In this document: one piece after another, positions 27,771 to 36,322 of the stretch
Numbering within the stretch: position 1 is the first letter of the stretch
How the letters are laid out: every line of letters starts with the position of its first letter
NCBI RefSeq assembly: GCF_900452515.1
Contig: NZ_UGNW01000001.1
Coordinates: 1,984,001-2,048,000, forward strand
Direction of reading: 5' to 3'
Length of the DNA: 64,000 nucleotides
From: Legionella birminghamensis
GTDB taxonomy: Bacteria > Pseudomonadota > Gammaproteobacteria > Legionellales > Legionellaceae
The notes under the pieces: model-generated
The model's input: the letters and a program-made list of their open reading frames with translations, nothing else
The model's database searches: none
What the model was told of the DNA's origin: nothing
Program-made: the position numbers and the translations under genes

Positions 27771-28463
27771 TCAGGTTCTTCCCGGGATTAAAAATAGCGA
27801 TCTGGATTTTAGTACCCGCCCCATGAGTAAGTGGTCAATTGCCTGACGCATAACGGATTTTGCCATTTTTAATACGGATAAATTTGAAAAGTCCTGATTG
27901 GCAAACGCCAGTATGTCAGCCCCTTGAAAGCCTTGTTGAGACAGGATAAAACCAGTTCCCGCAATAAACTGATAACAGTTACCGGCACTAATTGCCTCAC
28001 CGCTACCTTCCTCAGTCAGATTCAGGCTATATCCGCAGGTATGCAATAAGCGCCTTTCAAATTGGCGTAATATCACTTCAATGGCCAGATTTTCATTGAT
28101 GGTTTGCAAGGCATTCAGGCTTATCTCATAGCTTTCAAACAAATGGGGACAAGGGTCCTGGGGCTTGATCGAATAATAAAGCAATTCGTTCAGGTAGATT
28201 GCTGCGAATAGATTGTTCCCTTTTAAATCGAGGCTGCTTGCGGTGGATTCAAGCGTATTAACATAAAAGTACTCATTCCGCAGATTAACTGACAGCCACA
28301 AGGGCGAGAAAGGCTGCACCTCCGCATTTTTTTTAGGCTTCCGCCCCCCTCGGTATAAACAGTCAATCACCCCCATTTCCCGAGTGAAAAAGCGGGTTCG
28401 CAGACTGCTGTCACCGGAGGGGTGTTTGTGCAAAAGCCATGCTTTATGCGTTTCAGTGATCAT
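27771..28463 (-). CDS. recO: DNA repair protein RecO
   Basis: A 230-residue recombination mediator that loads RecA with RecR in the RecFOR gap-repair pathway. The N-terminal OB fold (AWLLHKHPSGDSSLRTRFFTRE, quoted in part as AWLLHKHPSGDSS) with RGGRKPKKNAEVQPF is typical. The C-terminal helical part lacks the four-Cys zinc site of some bacterial RecO proteins, as in E. coli. Its start overlaps the end of era by 11 bases, as expected for the era-recO pair. Confidence 0.92.
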   Translation of the reverse strand: MITETHKAWLLHKHPSGDSSLRTRFFTREMGVIDCLYRGGRKPKKNAEVQPFSPLWLSVNLRNEYFYVNTLESTASSLDLKGNNLFAAIYLNELLYYSIKPQDPCPHLFESYEISLNALQTINENLAIEVILRQFERRLLHTCGYSLNLTEEGSGEAISAGNCYQFIAGTGFILSQQGFQGADILAFANQDFSNLSVLKMAKSVMRQAIDHLLMGRVLKSRSLFLIPGRT

Positions 28464-29340
28464 AACCTAATTGCCGAAGCATACGCTCGTCATCAGACCA
28501 CCCTGACTTCACTTTACACCAGCATTTCAGGAACACTTTTTTACCTAGTAATTCTTCCATATCCAAACGGGCACTTGTTGCCATTTCTTTCAATTTTCTG
28601 CCTTTATCGCCGATAATCATTCGCTTATGGTTATCTTTATCGACCAGAATCAAGGCATGGATGGTAACCAGCTCGCCTTCGTCCTTGTAGGACTCAATAT
28701 CAACTGTTGTTGAATAGGGAAGCTCCTGGCCGCACAGGCGGAATATTTTTTCACGGAGTAGTTCCGCACAGAGAAATTTGATCGGTCGATCCGTGATTTG
28801 ATCCTCACCAAATAGATGGGGGCCCTCGGGAAGGAATGGCTTTAGCTGCTTCTGTAACTGCTCAACCTGCACGCCTGTTTTAGCGGATAATGGAATCATA
28901 GCCACAAAGTTATGCAGCTGCGACATCTTGTCCATCCAGGGTAACAGAGCGGATTTGTCAGCCAGTTTATCTACTTTATTAATAGCCAGGATGCAGGGAA
29001 CGCCTGATTGCTTGATCAGATTAAGAACATACTCATCTTCATCATGCCAATGCGTTCCATCCACCACAAGCACAGCAACGTCAACGTCACGCAGCACACT
29101 GATAGCTGTTCTATTCATCATTTTGTTCATTGTTTTTTTTGAACCCTGATGAATACCCGGCGTATCAACATACACATACTGATATTCGCTGCAGGTATCA
29201 ATCCCGAGAATACTATGCCGGGTAGTTTGCGGTTTACGCGAAGTAATGCTGATTTTTTGTTGTAAGATCCGATTCAATAATGTTGATTTGCCTACGTTGG
29301 GTCGCCCAACCAAAGCAATATAGCCGCAATAACTAGTCAT
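28453..29340 (-). CDS. era: GTPase Era
   Basis: A 295-residue ribosome-assembly GTPase that binds the 3' end of 16S rRNA. G1 GRPNVGKSTLLN, G3 DTPGIH, G4 NKVDK and the C-terminal KH domain with IGDKGRKLKEMATSAR are intact. In most gammaproteobacteria rnc precedes era; here the upstream neighbour is a divergent unrelated gene, so rnc must be elsewhere. Confidence 0.97.
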   Translation of the reverse strand: MTSYCGYIALVGRPNVGKSTLLNRILQQKISITSRKPQTTRHSILGIDTCSEYQYVYVDTPGIHQGSKKTMNKMMNRTAISVLRDVDVAVLVVDGTHWHDEDEYVLNLIKQSGVPCILAINKVDKLADKSALLPWMDKMSQLHNFVAMIPLSAKTGVQVEQLQKQLKPFLPEGPHLFGEDQITDRPIKFLCAELLREKIFRLCGQELPYSTTVDIESYKDEGELVTIHALILVDKDNHKRMIIGDKGRKLKEMATSARLDMEELLGKKVFLKCWCKVKSGWSDDERMLRQLGYDH

Positions 29341-29495
29341 TAAATAAAAACCCTGTCTAAATTAGAATCCATTTTATCATGATTCATAGGAATTCAGTAA
29401 TTTGCATTGATAAAGATTACTTTGTCAAAGCACTTGCCATAGTAACCCTAATAACGCTAATGTTTAAGTCCATATGGATATACGGTAATTAGCAA

Positions 29496-32400
29496 ATGGC
29501 CAATATAAGAAATAGGGATGAGCATCTGCAAATAGGTATACCTTTAACAGTTAAACCGGTTGAAAGCTACACTTCAACAGTAACAAGCCTAAATCCTGGC
29601 GGCGGCACTCTGCTATACGGGCATTATAGTATGGATTACCGCATACCGGGAGGTATTCTGCGGATATTGGCTCGCCATGACAATAAAGCAATGCAAATAT
29701 TGCTGTTGACTGAAGATACTGAACTGCTCAGAAAACTGCCAGGGGAACGCCCTTCCTCCCTCATTGCTGATACCATCAGTCGCCTGAATGAGTATTTACT
29801 TCGCAGTGATTGCTACGAAAGGCCGCTTTCAATTCATCAAAAGAAAAAAATAGAACTGGCGCATAACAGCATCAGGGCACTAACCCTTCTATTGGAAGAA
29901 GAACGGCAAATTGGTTCTGAACAATGGTCGAAGCAAGAAAACTTACGCATTAAGGTTATTGATATAATTGAATCATGCCGTGATGAAAATATTTTACTGG
30001 CCAATCATCCATGCGTTTCCGAAGGTGCGCTGGGAAAAATTTTGTATGAAACGCGTCAATCGGCCCAACACTATGAATTTAACAGGGTTTTTCCGGTAAG
30101 CAGAATTGATCAGCATGATTTTTCACAATTCTCTGGACAAGCCGACTCAAGGCCTTGTTATGTATGGGACAGCGAAATTCTTGTAAATGAAAAACAAGCA
30201 TTAGAGGCATTATGGGTCATCAGCAAAGAATATGGCTTTAATGAAGCGAATGATCTGAATCGAATTGATGCCAACCGCTTTAAACGATTGGAGATATTCT
30301 TTAAAAGGCAATGGCTGGAAGCACGAAAATGGGTCGATTATCTGGCAATGCCAGTCAAACCAGAGCCGAAGGTCAGGGAAGAAAAGCGACTGAACGGATT
30401 GTCAATTACCCAGATTGATCCTTATTATTTTCTGGAAGGGATTAAACAGAAAAGCCGACCTGATATTTACTCCCTGGTGCGGGATATTGTGGAGGATCCC
30501 CAGGAAATTGGAGAACGGGACACTTTTGAAGAGGCAGAGAAATTGCTATGGACGCGATGCGATGGCTCCTGGATTCATTTACCACATAAAAATACTATTG
30601 TCCTGCGTAACAATAATCGCATCCAGCAATGGCATTATTTCAAAGAAAATGACGCTTACTATTTATTGCCAAAAAACGAAGATTTATTAACGATTACCCA
30701 GTTGAGTAAACGGCATCTGTATTTTCTGGAAAAGGCAAAATTAAAATTCAAGGCGTTTCTCGTTGGCGTTCCCCGCTTTTTTAAAATCCTGTATCAGCAG
30801 CTGCGCTCTTACATTACCGATACCCTAAAAAATGACTTTTCAGAGCATCTGCACGCGGGTCATCAACGGCCACAGAAAGCCAGCCCCCCGCCGCCACCGG
30901 TAAAAGTTTTACCCAGTCACCTTAGGTGTCTGGAAGAAGTCCTGCAAGGCCAGGGCCTGCTTGCCAACGGAGAAACACTGGAGCAATTCATCAAAAGGCA
31001 ATTGCATAACAATCAATATGTTATTGTACGCCCGGAGCATTTACCCAGCCCTCCGGCGTATACCAACCCGTTTCATAGGGTAGTGAGTGTACTGAGACAT
31101 TTTTCTGCATTGTTTATTGATATCAGTGAACAAAATCCCATTATTGGCTCATTAGCCATTGCTGCCTACATGTATGGAGCAGGAGCGGTTGCTGCGCCTG
31201 AAATGTTAAAATCTATTCTCGTTAAGCTTCATCTCAATGGCTTAATTCATGGCATTGAACCCACGCAGGCATTAGGGCGCTGGATGAGCCATGGTACTGT
31301 ATCAGAAGCAATTTCAGCCGCAGTGACCTATTGGCAGGGAGTGATTGTTGGTGGTGACCTGGATCAATTTTTCATAAAAGCAATCAGCGTATTACGCGAC
31401 GAGCCTGCGCAGGTTGCTATTATCATCAGTCTTGCGCTCGGATTGGGCTATGGCCTGTGCAAGGCATTTCCCTCTATTAACAAGGAAATGGGGACATGCC
31501 CCTGGCCCAATCGATTTGCACTTGGCATTAAAGGAGGCGGTGCTGCCTGGGATACTGTCATGCATCCTGGCGATGATTGGCTTTTGGGTACTATTAAATG
31601 GTTATTGCATGGCGGGATGATTCTTCTTAAAACCTTTATTTCACCTTTTATCGAATGGCATTATTATGGTTTTCAAAAGGGTTTTGGCAGCGGGCTTAAA
31701 AAAAGTGTTGTGCTCTCCTTGCAAACGGGAAAAGAAATCCTGGCAGGAACGGTTGATTTGACAATGTCTCTCCTGACCGTTCCCTTTATGGAATTGAGCG
31801 CAATGTTTATTCATGTTCCCTTCCGCGGGATAACCAGTCTATTCAGCAAGACATTCGGTGCATTAGGAAACATTCAGGCGATTGGCGAGATGATGAATCA
31901 TTTTGCCCTGCGTAAAACCGGCTGGGATTATTTATCAGACTTTCGCCTCTCACCTCTTTATGGCTTCAGCAATCCCATCCAAACTTATTCATTTAAACCA
32001 GTTCCTAATGCATTGGCAACACTATTTTTCATAATAGTGTCCCCGCTGCTGCAGCTAATAAAAAATGTTATTATTCTCCCAATTCTGGACTTGAGCTCAC
32101 TGATTCTTCGACTGACAATAAATGTGCTGGATCTCGCAAGCCGCATGGTTGCTTTCGTCATAGGGAACAGCTTGTTTTATGCAGGTTATGTTTCCGATTA
32201 TACTCTGGGTTATTTGTTTCGGTTTACCGCCACTTTGATCACCAGGAGCAGTAATTGGGTTGATAAGGCCGCCGGTTTTTGCCGCCAGTTGATTTTAAAA
32301 GAAATACAATTAGGCCGTCATATTGTATTTCATTGGGCTTTTGGCAGTCAGGATGCATCCTCGCATCAAACGCAGACTGACCTTGGTTATTTTCAGGACG

Positions 32401-32615
32401 ATTTACTCAGGCTGGATCGTCTCGAAGAGCAAGACTCTACACAGCGTTTATTGGAGATGCTCATCGATGATTTACCGGATACTTCCCTTTCAGAATTAAA
32501 TGACAATACGATCTGTAACCGCTTGTCTAATAAACCGGCTGCTTCAATTAAATTTGAGTATGAAACCCAGCCCATTGGCTGCAGCGACTACCCACAGGCA
32601 ACACCTGTATTTTAA
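29496..32615 (+). CDS. Large multi-span membrane protein of unknown function
   Basis: I do not recognise this 1039-residue protein. Residues 1-450 are soluble and charged. A Pro-rich hinge (SPPPPPVKVLP, about 463-473) follows, then several hydrophobic segments between about 535 and 920 (for example VAIIISLALGLGYGL and ALATLFFIIVSPLLQL). The tail of about 100 residues is hydrophilic and acidic. There is no signal peptide. The length, the hydrophilic head with a membrane body and the lack of a known family are compatible with a Legionella effector that inserts into host membranes, but also with an inner-membrane protein. It ends 11 bases before the pilin gene. No good Shine-Dalgarno sequence is visible at the ATG. 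Confidence 0.6.
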   Translation: MANIRNRDEHLQIGIPLTVKPVESYTSTVTSLNPGGGTLLYGHYSMDYRIPGGILRILARHDNKAMQILLLTEDTELLRKLPGERPSSLIADTISRLNEYLLRSDCYERPLSIHQKKKIELAHNSIRALTLLLEEERQIGSEQWSKQENLRIKVIDIIESCRDENILLANHPCVSEGALGKILYETRQSAQHYEFNRVFPVSRIDQHDFSQFSGQADSRPCYVWDSEILVNEKQALEALWVISKEYGFNEANDLNRIDANRFKRLEIFFKRQWLEARKWVDYLAMPVKPEPKVREEKRLNGLSITQIDPYYFLEGIKQKSRPDIYSLVRDIVEDPQEIGERDTFEEAEKLLWTRCDGSWIHLPHKNTIVLRNNNRIQQWHYFKENDAYYLLPKNEDLLTITQLSKRHLYFLEKAKLKFKAFLVGVPRFFKILYQQLRSYITDTLKNDFSEHLHAGHQRPQKASPPPPPVKVLPSHLRCLEEVLQGQGLLANGETLEQFIKRQLHNNQYVIVRPEHLPSPPAYTNPFHRVVSVLRHFSALFIDISEQNPIIGSLAIAAYMYGAGAVAAPEMLKSILVKLHLNGLIHGIEPTQALGRWMSHGTVSEAISAAVTYWQGVIVGGDLDQFFIKAISVLRDEPAQVAIIISLALGLGYGLCKAFPSINKEMGTCPWPNRFALGIKGGGAAWDTVMHPGDDWLLGTIKWLLHGGMILLKTFISPFIEWHYYGFQKGFGSGLKKSVVLSLQTGKEILAGTVDLTMSLLTVPFMELSAMFIHVPFRGITSLFSKTFGALGNIQAIGEMMNHFALRKTGWDYLSDFRLSPLYGFSNPIQTYSFKPVPNALATLFFIIVSPLLQLIKNVIILPILDLSSLILRLTINVLDLASRMVAFVIGNSLFYAGYVSDYTLGYLFRFTATLITRSSNWVDKAAGFCRQLILKEIQLGRHIVFHWAFGSQDASSHQTQTDLGYFQDDLLRLDRLEEQDSTQRLLEMLIDDLPDTSLSELNDNTICNRLSNKPAASIKFEYETQPIGCSDYPQATPVF

Positions 32616-32626
32616 AAGAGGAAATA

Positions 32627-33058
32627 ATGAAAAAAGGATTCACGCTTATTGAACTGCTTATTGTTATGGTAATCATTGGAATTCTGGTCAGCATTGCTTA
32701 TCCCAGTTATCTACAATACATCGTGCGTGCAAGACGCAGTGATGGCCAGTCGGCATTACTTGATTTGGCAAGCCGTATGGAGCGTTATTACTCAGAACGC
32801 AATACCTATTTAAACGCGACTATCGGAACAGGCGGAGCAAATGACATACGCGCGAGCAATCTTTCCTCAGAAGGCTGGTATACCCTTTCGATAAGCGCGC
32901 AAACAGCTTCCTCCTATACCCTTCAGGCCATTCCACGTAATAACCAGGGCAGGGATGATCGCTGGTGCCAGACATTAACCTTGAACAGTCTGGGGGCAAA
33001 GGGGATCACAGCAGGCCCTGGCGGCGCACCGAGTGGAACGGTGGCTCAGTGTTGGTAG
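32627..33058 (+). CDS. pilE: Type IV pilin-like protein PilE
   Basis: A 143-residue prepilin. The leader MKKG followed by FTLIELLIVMVIIGILVSIA is the class III signal, cut after Gly, with Glu at mature position 5 and the N-terminal hydrophobic helix. The region YPSYLQYIVRARRSDGQSALLDLASRMERYY is typical of PilE-type pilins, and two Cys (WCQT, AQCW) form the C-terminal D-loop. AAGAGGAAATA gives a good ribosome-binding site. No other pilin genes adjoin, so it may be a minor or orphan copy of the PilE group. Confidence 0.88.
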   Translation: MKKGFTLIELLIVMVIIGILVSIAYPSYLQYIVRARRSDGQSALLDLASRMERYYSERNTYLNATIGTGGANDIRASNLSSEGWYTLSISAQTASSYTLQAIPRNNQGRDDRWCQTLTLNSLGAKGITAGPGGAPSGTVAQCW

Positions 33059-33202
33059 CCAATCGCGGATTTTACAGTCCAGTTTGCATTACCAAATTGA
33101 GTTTGACAAATTTATCCTGTTAGCTATACCCAAAGAATAGAGTATAGGTATACTTTAATATATCGACCCACTTTTGATATGAAGGCTCAAAGGAATGATT
33201 AT

Positions 33203-34882
33203 ATGGACACAACTGGTTTAGAGTTCAAACTCATCAATGAGCTCATTGAAAGTTCGCAGGATGGCGTCTTCGTTCTTAACTCGTTCAATAAAATCGTATT
33301 AAACAATGTAGCAGGTTCACGAATTACCGGTTACTCTCCCGCCGAGCTGATTGGTCAGGATGCACTCATTCTTGGTTCGGGACTACACGATGACTCCTAT
33401 TTTCAAAAAATCGAAAAATTTCTTGCGATTAACTTGCGCTGGCAAGGTGCGATGATTAACCGCACGCGAACAGGACAGGTTTATCTCGCCAATGCGTTGA
33501 TCATAAGAATTAATGATGATGAAGGCGATTTGCAATTTTATCTTCTACGTTTATCTTCTGTGCAAATTTTAGGAGATCTGGTTGATTCCGTGATCACCCA
33601 TATGCCGCAATTTGACAGATGTCGAAATCTTCTGCCCAATTCAGACCTCTCCTTATCCGATTTTTTTGAAGAAAATACCGGCGATGGTAATAACAATACC
33701 TTCGCCCTTATTCTTTTAAAGATTGAAGCAACTGAGACAGGAAGCAGCACTAGACCTGATCATGATAGGCTTAGTGATAAAATGATTAATTACCTATCCT
33801 CCCAATTACAGCAATTTGCTTTTGCGGGTAAATTGAATCAGGACTACCTTGTTTGTATTGCTTATTTTCAACAACGACATTCCCTTGAAAACTTTCTGGG
33901 CCATCTGCGTCTTGCCTTGATCAGCATTATGAATCAGGAGAATATTCCATCAGACCCACAGACAAGTTTGGCTATTAGTGCAGCACTCTATCCGGAAAAT
34001 GGCTTTTATCTTGATACTTTACTGGTTAAAGCAGTGAGTACCATGTTGCATGCAAAAACAATCAATAAGCAGTCATCGTATTTTATAGATGAGCCACGAA
34101 ATAAATCAACGGATAATTTAATTACTTATTCCTATTTAAAAGAGGCCTTAAACAGTGAAGGGCTTTGTTTATACTATCAACCCATCGTTTCATTTGAAAA
34201 CAGCCAGATTGTTGCTATTGAAGCTTTTTTGCGCTGTAAGGATGATCAGGGCGGGTTGTTACTGCCCAATGAATTCTTCCCAATTGCTGAGAAATACCAG
34301 CTTTTACCTGCCATTGAAAAATGGGTAATTTCTCAGGCGCTGCAGGATATGAACATGATTAAGTCCAGCAGTCTCAGGCTTCATGTCAATGTCAGCGCTT
34401 CCCAATTCCTTCATCCCAATTTTTATCAGGAGGTGCAGGAGAATTTGCAGCTATATCACTTTCCCCCCTCTATGCTCAGTATTGAAATAACCAATGATTT
34501 AATGACAAAACAGCAGGCAGCGACTATCACCGTGCAGCAATTACAAAAAAGCGGCATCAATATCGCTGTATCCTGCGGCTACTCCTTATTCACTTCCTAC
34601 CGGTTTATGACAGAAATTGGCGCCAGGCAAATTAAGTTTGACCGCTACTATGCAAGAAAGATTTACGAACGAAAAGTTGATCAGTCAGAAATCGACATTA
34701 TGCTGAAACAATTAATGTTACAGAATAGTGAGGTTATTATTGAAGGCATCGAACGAGAAGACGATCTGGAGTTTTTCGTAACAAGAGGTTGCAATCTATT
34801 TCAGGGGATCTTTTTCTATCCTCCAATGACAATTGATCAATTAATGACATTCACCCGCTTACCACCACTCGTCAAATCCTAA
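33203..34882 (+). CDS. PAS-GGDEF-EAL protein with degenerate catalytic sites
   Basis: A 559-residue cytoplasmic protein, with no membrane span. An N-terminal PAS domain (residues about 8-115, GVFVLNSFNKIVLNN and GYSPAELIGQD) is followed by a GGDEF-fold region (about 165-300) and an EAL domain (about 310-555). The GGDEF site is replaced by sequence around KLNQDYLVC. In the EAL domain the motif reads EAF at 340-342, and the metal-binding DDFGTG segment reads SCGYSLF (about 457-463). NVSASQF and EITNDL are kept. It probably neither makes nor breaks cyclic di-GMP and may act as a sensor. The start at 33203, eight bases after AAAGGA, is preferred over the ATG at 33179. The last 24 bases overlap the convergent gene. 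Confidence 0.82.
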   Translation: MDTTGLEFKLINELIESSQDGVFVLNSFNKIVLNNVAGSRITGYSPAELIGQDALILGSGLHDDSYFQKIEKFLAINLRWQGAMINRTRTGQVYLANALIIRINDDEGDLQFYLLRLSSVQILGDLVDSVITHMPQFDRCRNLLPNSDLSLSDFFEENTGDGNNNTFALILLKIEATETGSSTRPDHDRLSDKMINYLSSQLQQFAFAGKLNQDYLVCIAYFQQRHSLENFLGHLRLALISIMNQENIPSDPQTSLAISAALYPENGFYLDTLLVKAVSTMLHAKTINKQSSYFIDEPRNKSTDNLITYSYLKEALNSEGLCLYYQPIVSFENSQIVAIEAFLRCKDDQGGLLLPNEFFPIAEKYQLLPAIEKWVISQALQDMNMIKSSSLRLHVNVSASQFLHPNFYQEVQENLQLYHFPPSMLSIEITNDLMTKQQAATITVQQLQKSGINIAVSCGYSLFTSYRFMTEIGARQIKFDRYYARKIYERKVDQSEIDIMLKQLMLQNSEVIIEGIEREDDLEFFVTRGCNLFQGIFFYPPMTIDQLMTFTRLPPLVKS

Positions 34883-35257
34883 TACCACTAAGATACATGG
34901 TCCGCGAGCAATTACATTAATTCCATGTTTAATTCCCTGTTCAATTGCCGCATCGCTTTCGGCGCCAGGCTGCATCCATACATTTTTGATTCCTTTTGCG
35001 ATGGCCTGCTCAACTATTTTCTCAGTGACGGCTGGTGGAGTAATAACCGATAGGCTGTCGATCTCTTCGGGCAGATCGGCTACTTCCTTAACACAGGCCA
35101 AACCCTCAATACGTTCTTCAAAGGGATTCACAGGATAAGCTTTCATATCGTGCGCCAGGTAACAGCGCAGGACTTTATTGCCAAACTTGCTTTGATTTGA
35201 GGATGCTCCAACCACTCCAAATGCTGGGGACTGTAAAAATTGCTCAACATTTCCCAT
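34859..35257 (-). CDS. CoA-binding protein (YccU-like)
   Basis: A 132-residue single Rossmann domain of the CoA_binding_2 family. FGVVGASSNQSKFGNKVLRCYL is the nucleotide loop region, quoted in part as FGVVGASSNQSKFG, and VWMQPGAESDAAIEQG is the conserved second half. The family binds CoA and has no assigned reaction. The convergent EAL-protein gene overlaps its 3' end by 24 bases. It shares a strand with the next gene, which ends 13 bases upstream, so the two are probably co-transcribed. Confidence 0.82.
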   Translation of the reverse strand: MGNVEQFLQSPAFGVVGASSNQSKFGNKVLRCYLAHDMKAYPVNPFEERIEGLACVKEVADLPEEIDSLSVITPPAVTEKIVEQAIAKGIKNVWMQPGAESDAAIEQGIKHGINVIARGPCILVVLGFDEWW

Positions 35258-35270
35258 GTCAAACTCCTAA

Positions 35271-35822
35271 TCAGGAAACAGCCTGAGGATTTTCTCTATG
35301 AAGTGTTATATTCTCAGCATGATGCTCTTTAAGAATAGAGAAAATCGCTTGCTGTTGTTGTTCATTAGTACAGACCAGCCATAAAACAAAGCCGCCCATA
35401 CGCTCCTGCTTCTCAATTTTGCTTATACGCGATTGCCTGATTGATTTCATTATGAAAAAACCTATTACTGCACCAATTAAGCCGCCAATCGCACCCAGAA
35501 TGACATTATCATAATAATAACGCAGTTCACCTCCCGCCAGAAGGCCTAAAATGATACCGATAAACATGGGAATCGATATTGAGAAGCCTTGTTTCCAGCC
35601 AAAATCGTCATGCATATAGGGTTCTGTCTTAGGTGAAAATTCTTCTGCTTTTTGCAGTGTCTCCGGACTGATATAAGACTTACCGAATTTCTGCAACATT
35701 TCAGAAGGAGGCCCCTGCACACTGACCTCTCCCAGCGACAGTGTCTTTTCGGTTAAATGGCTAATTGCTTTTTCAAGTGTTCTTTCATCACGGAAAATCG
35801 CACTTATTTTGTTTGTTTCCAT
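35271..35822 (-). CDS. Small membrane protein, glycine-zipper type
   Basis: A 183-residue protein with a cytoplasmic N-terminal domain (about 1-80), two hydrophobic segments (about 82-100 and 107-125, LLAGG and GAIGGLIGAVIGFF glycine-zipper-like) and a ferredoxin-like C-terminal half. This resembles membrane proteins of the DUF1269 and general stress 17M-like group, but I am not sure. TTTCC/AAGGA precedes the start. No enzymatic motif is visible. The following gap to 36341 contains only repeats. Confidence 0.55.
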   Translation of the reverse strand: METNKISAIFRDERTLEKAISHLTEKTLSLGEVSVQGPPSEMLQKFGKSYISPETLQKAEEFSPKTEPYMHDDFGWKQGFSISIPMFIGIILGLLAGGELRYYYDNVILGAIGGLIGAVIGFFIMKSIRQSRISKIEKQERMGGFVLWLVCTNEQQQQAIFSILKEHHAENITLHRENPQAVS

Positions 35823-35942
35823 AACAAATCCTTTCCTGGGAAAGAGATGTCCTCTTTATAGTTTAGCAGATTAGCTATTGAATCGTGTCTTGTGATGGGC
35901 ATGGTTCCGCGATCAGATATATATTTAAAAACACTACGTTCC

Positions 35943-36007
35943 GTAGCTTGTCTACACAAGTGCTTAAGAATTAAACGCTATCGAATCCCCGCGGCTACGA
36001 CCGCGGG
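35943..36007. repeat. Composite repeat left-arm fragment
   Basis: GTAGCTTGTCTACACAAG, then GAATTAAACGCTATCGAATC and the GC-rich arm CCCCGCGGCTACGACCGCGGG. It matches the left end of copies B and C and is cut off by the IS10-like 99-bp element that begins at 36008. Confidence 0.65.
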
Positions 36008-36106
36008 CTGAGGAATCCCCTCATTTTTTCATTCAAAAAATATGTACCTTATTAGGTCAAAATGACTTTAAATAGTGTCGTTTCCGCGTAGGCAGAAATC
36101 CATCAG
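36008..36106. mobile_element. 99-bp element with IS10-like ends (possible MITE)
   Basis: The left end CTGAGGAATCCCCTCATTTT closely resembles the known IS10 terminus CTGAGAGATCCCCTCAT. The right end, read inwards, is CTGATGGATTTC. The interior is too short to code for anything. It is bounded on both sides by parts of the composite palindromic repeat. No clear 9-bp target duplication is seen. It could be a non-autonomous IS10 relative or the fused remains of two IS ends. Confidence 0.5.
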
Positions 36107-36116
36107 CCCGGGCTGC

Positions 36117-36322
36117 GACCCATAGCTATCTACACAAGCGCATGAGAATTAAAAGCTATCGAATCCCCGCGGCTTTGACCGCGGGGCCCACACGAAGCCA
36201 ATTGAATGTTAAGCACACTTGTTTATGACTACCTGTTAAACCCTATTTTTTGGCAACATTGAAACTTGTCTGAGGATCATACTACTCCAACAGGCATGGG
36301 CCCCGCGGTCAGTTGCCGCGGG
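36117..36322. repeat. Composite palindromic repeat, copy C
   Basis: Starts with the 19-bp terminal sequence CCCATAGCTATCTACACAAG, then the first GC-rich arm, the conserved AT-rich core with CTATTTTTTGGCAACATTG and the second arm GGGCCCCGCGGTCAGTTGCC. The right terminal repeat is missing because the IS10-like element begins at 36323. Confidence 0.8.
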
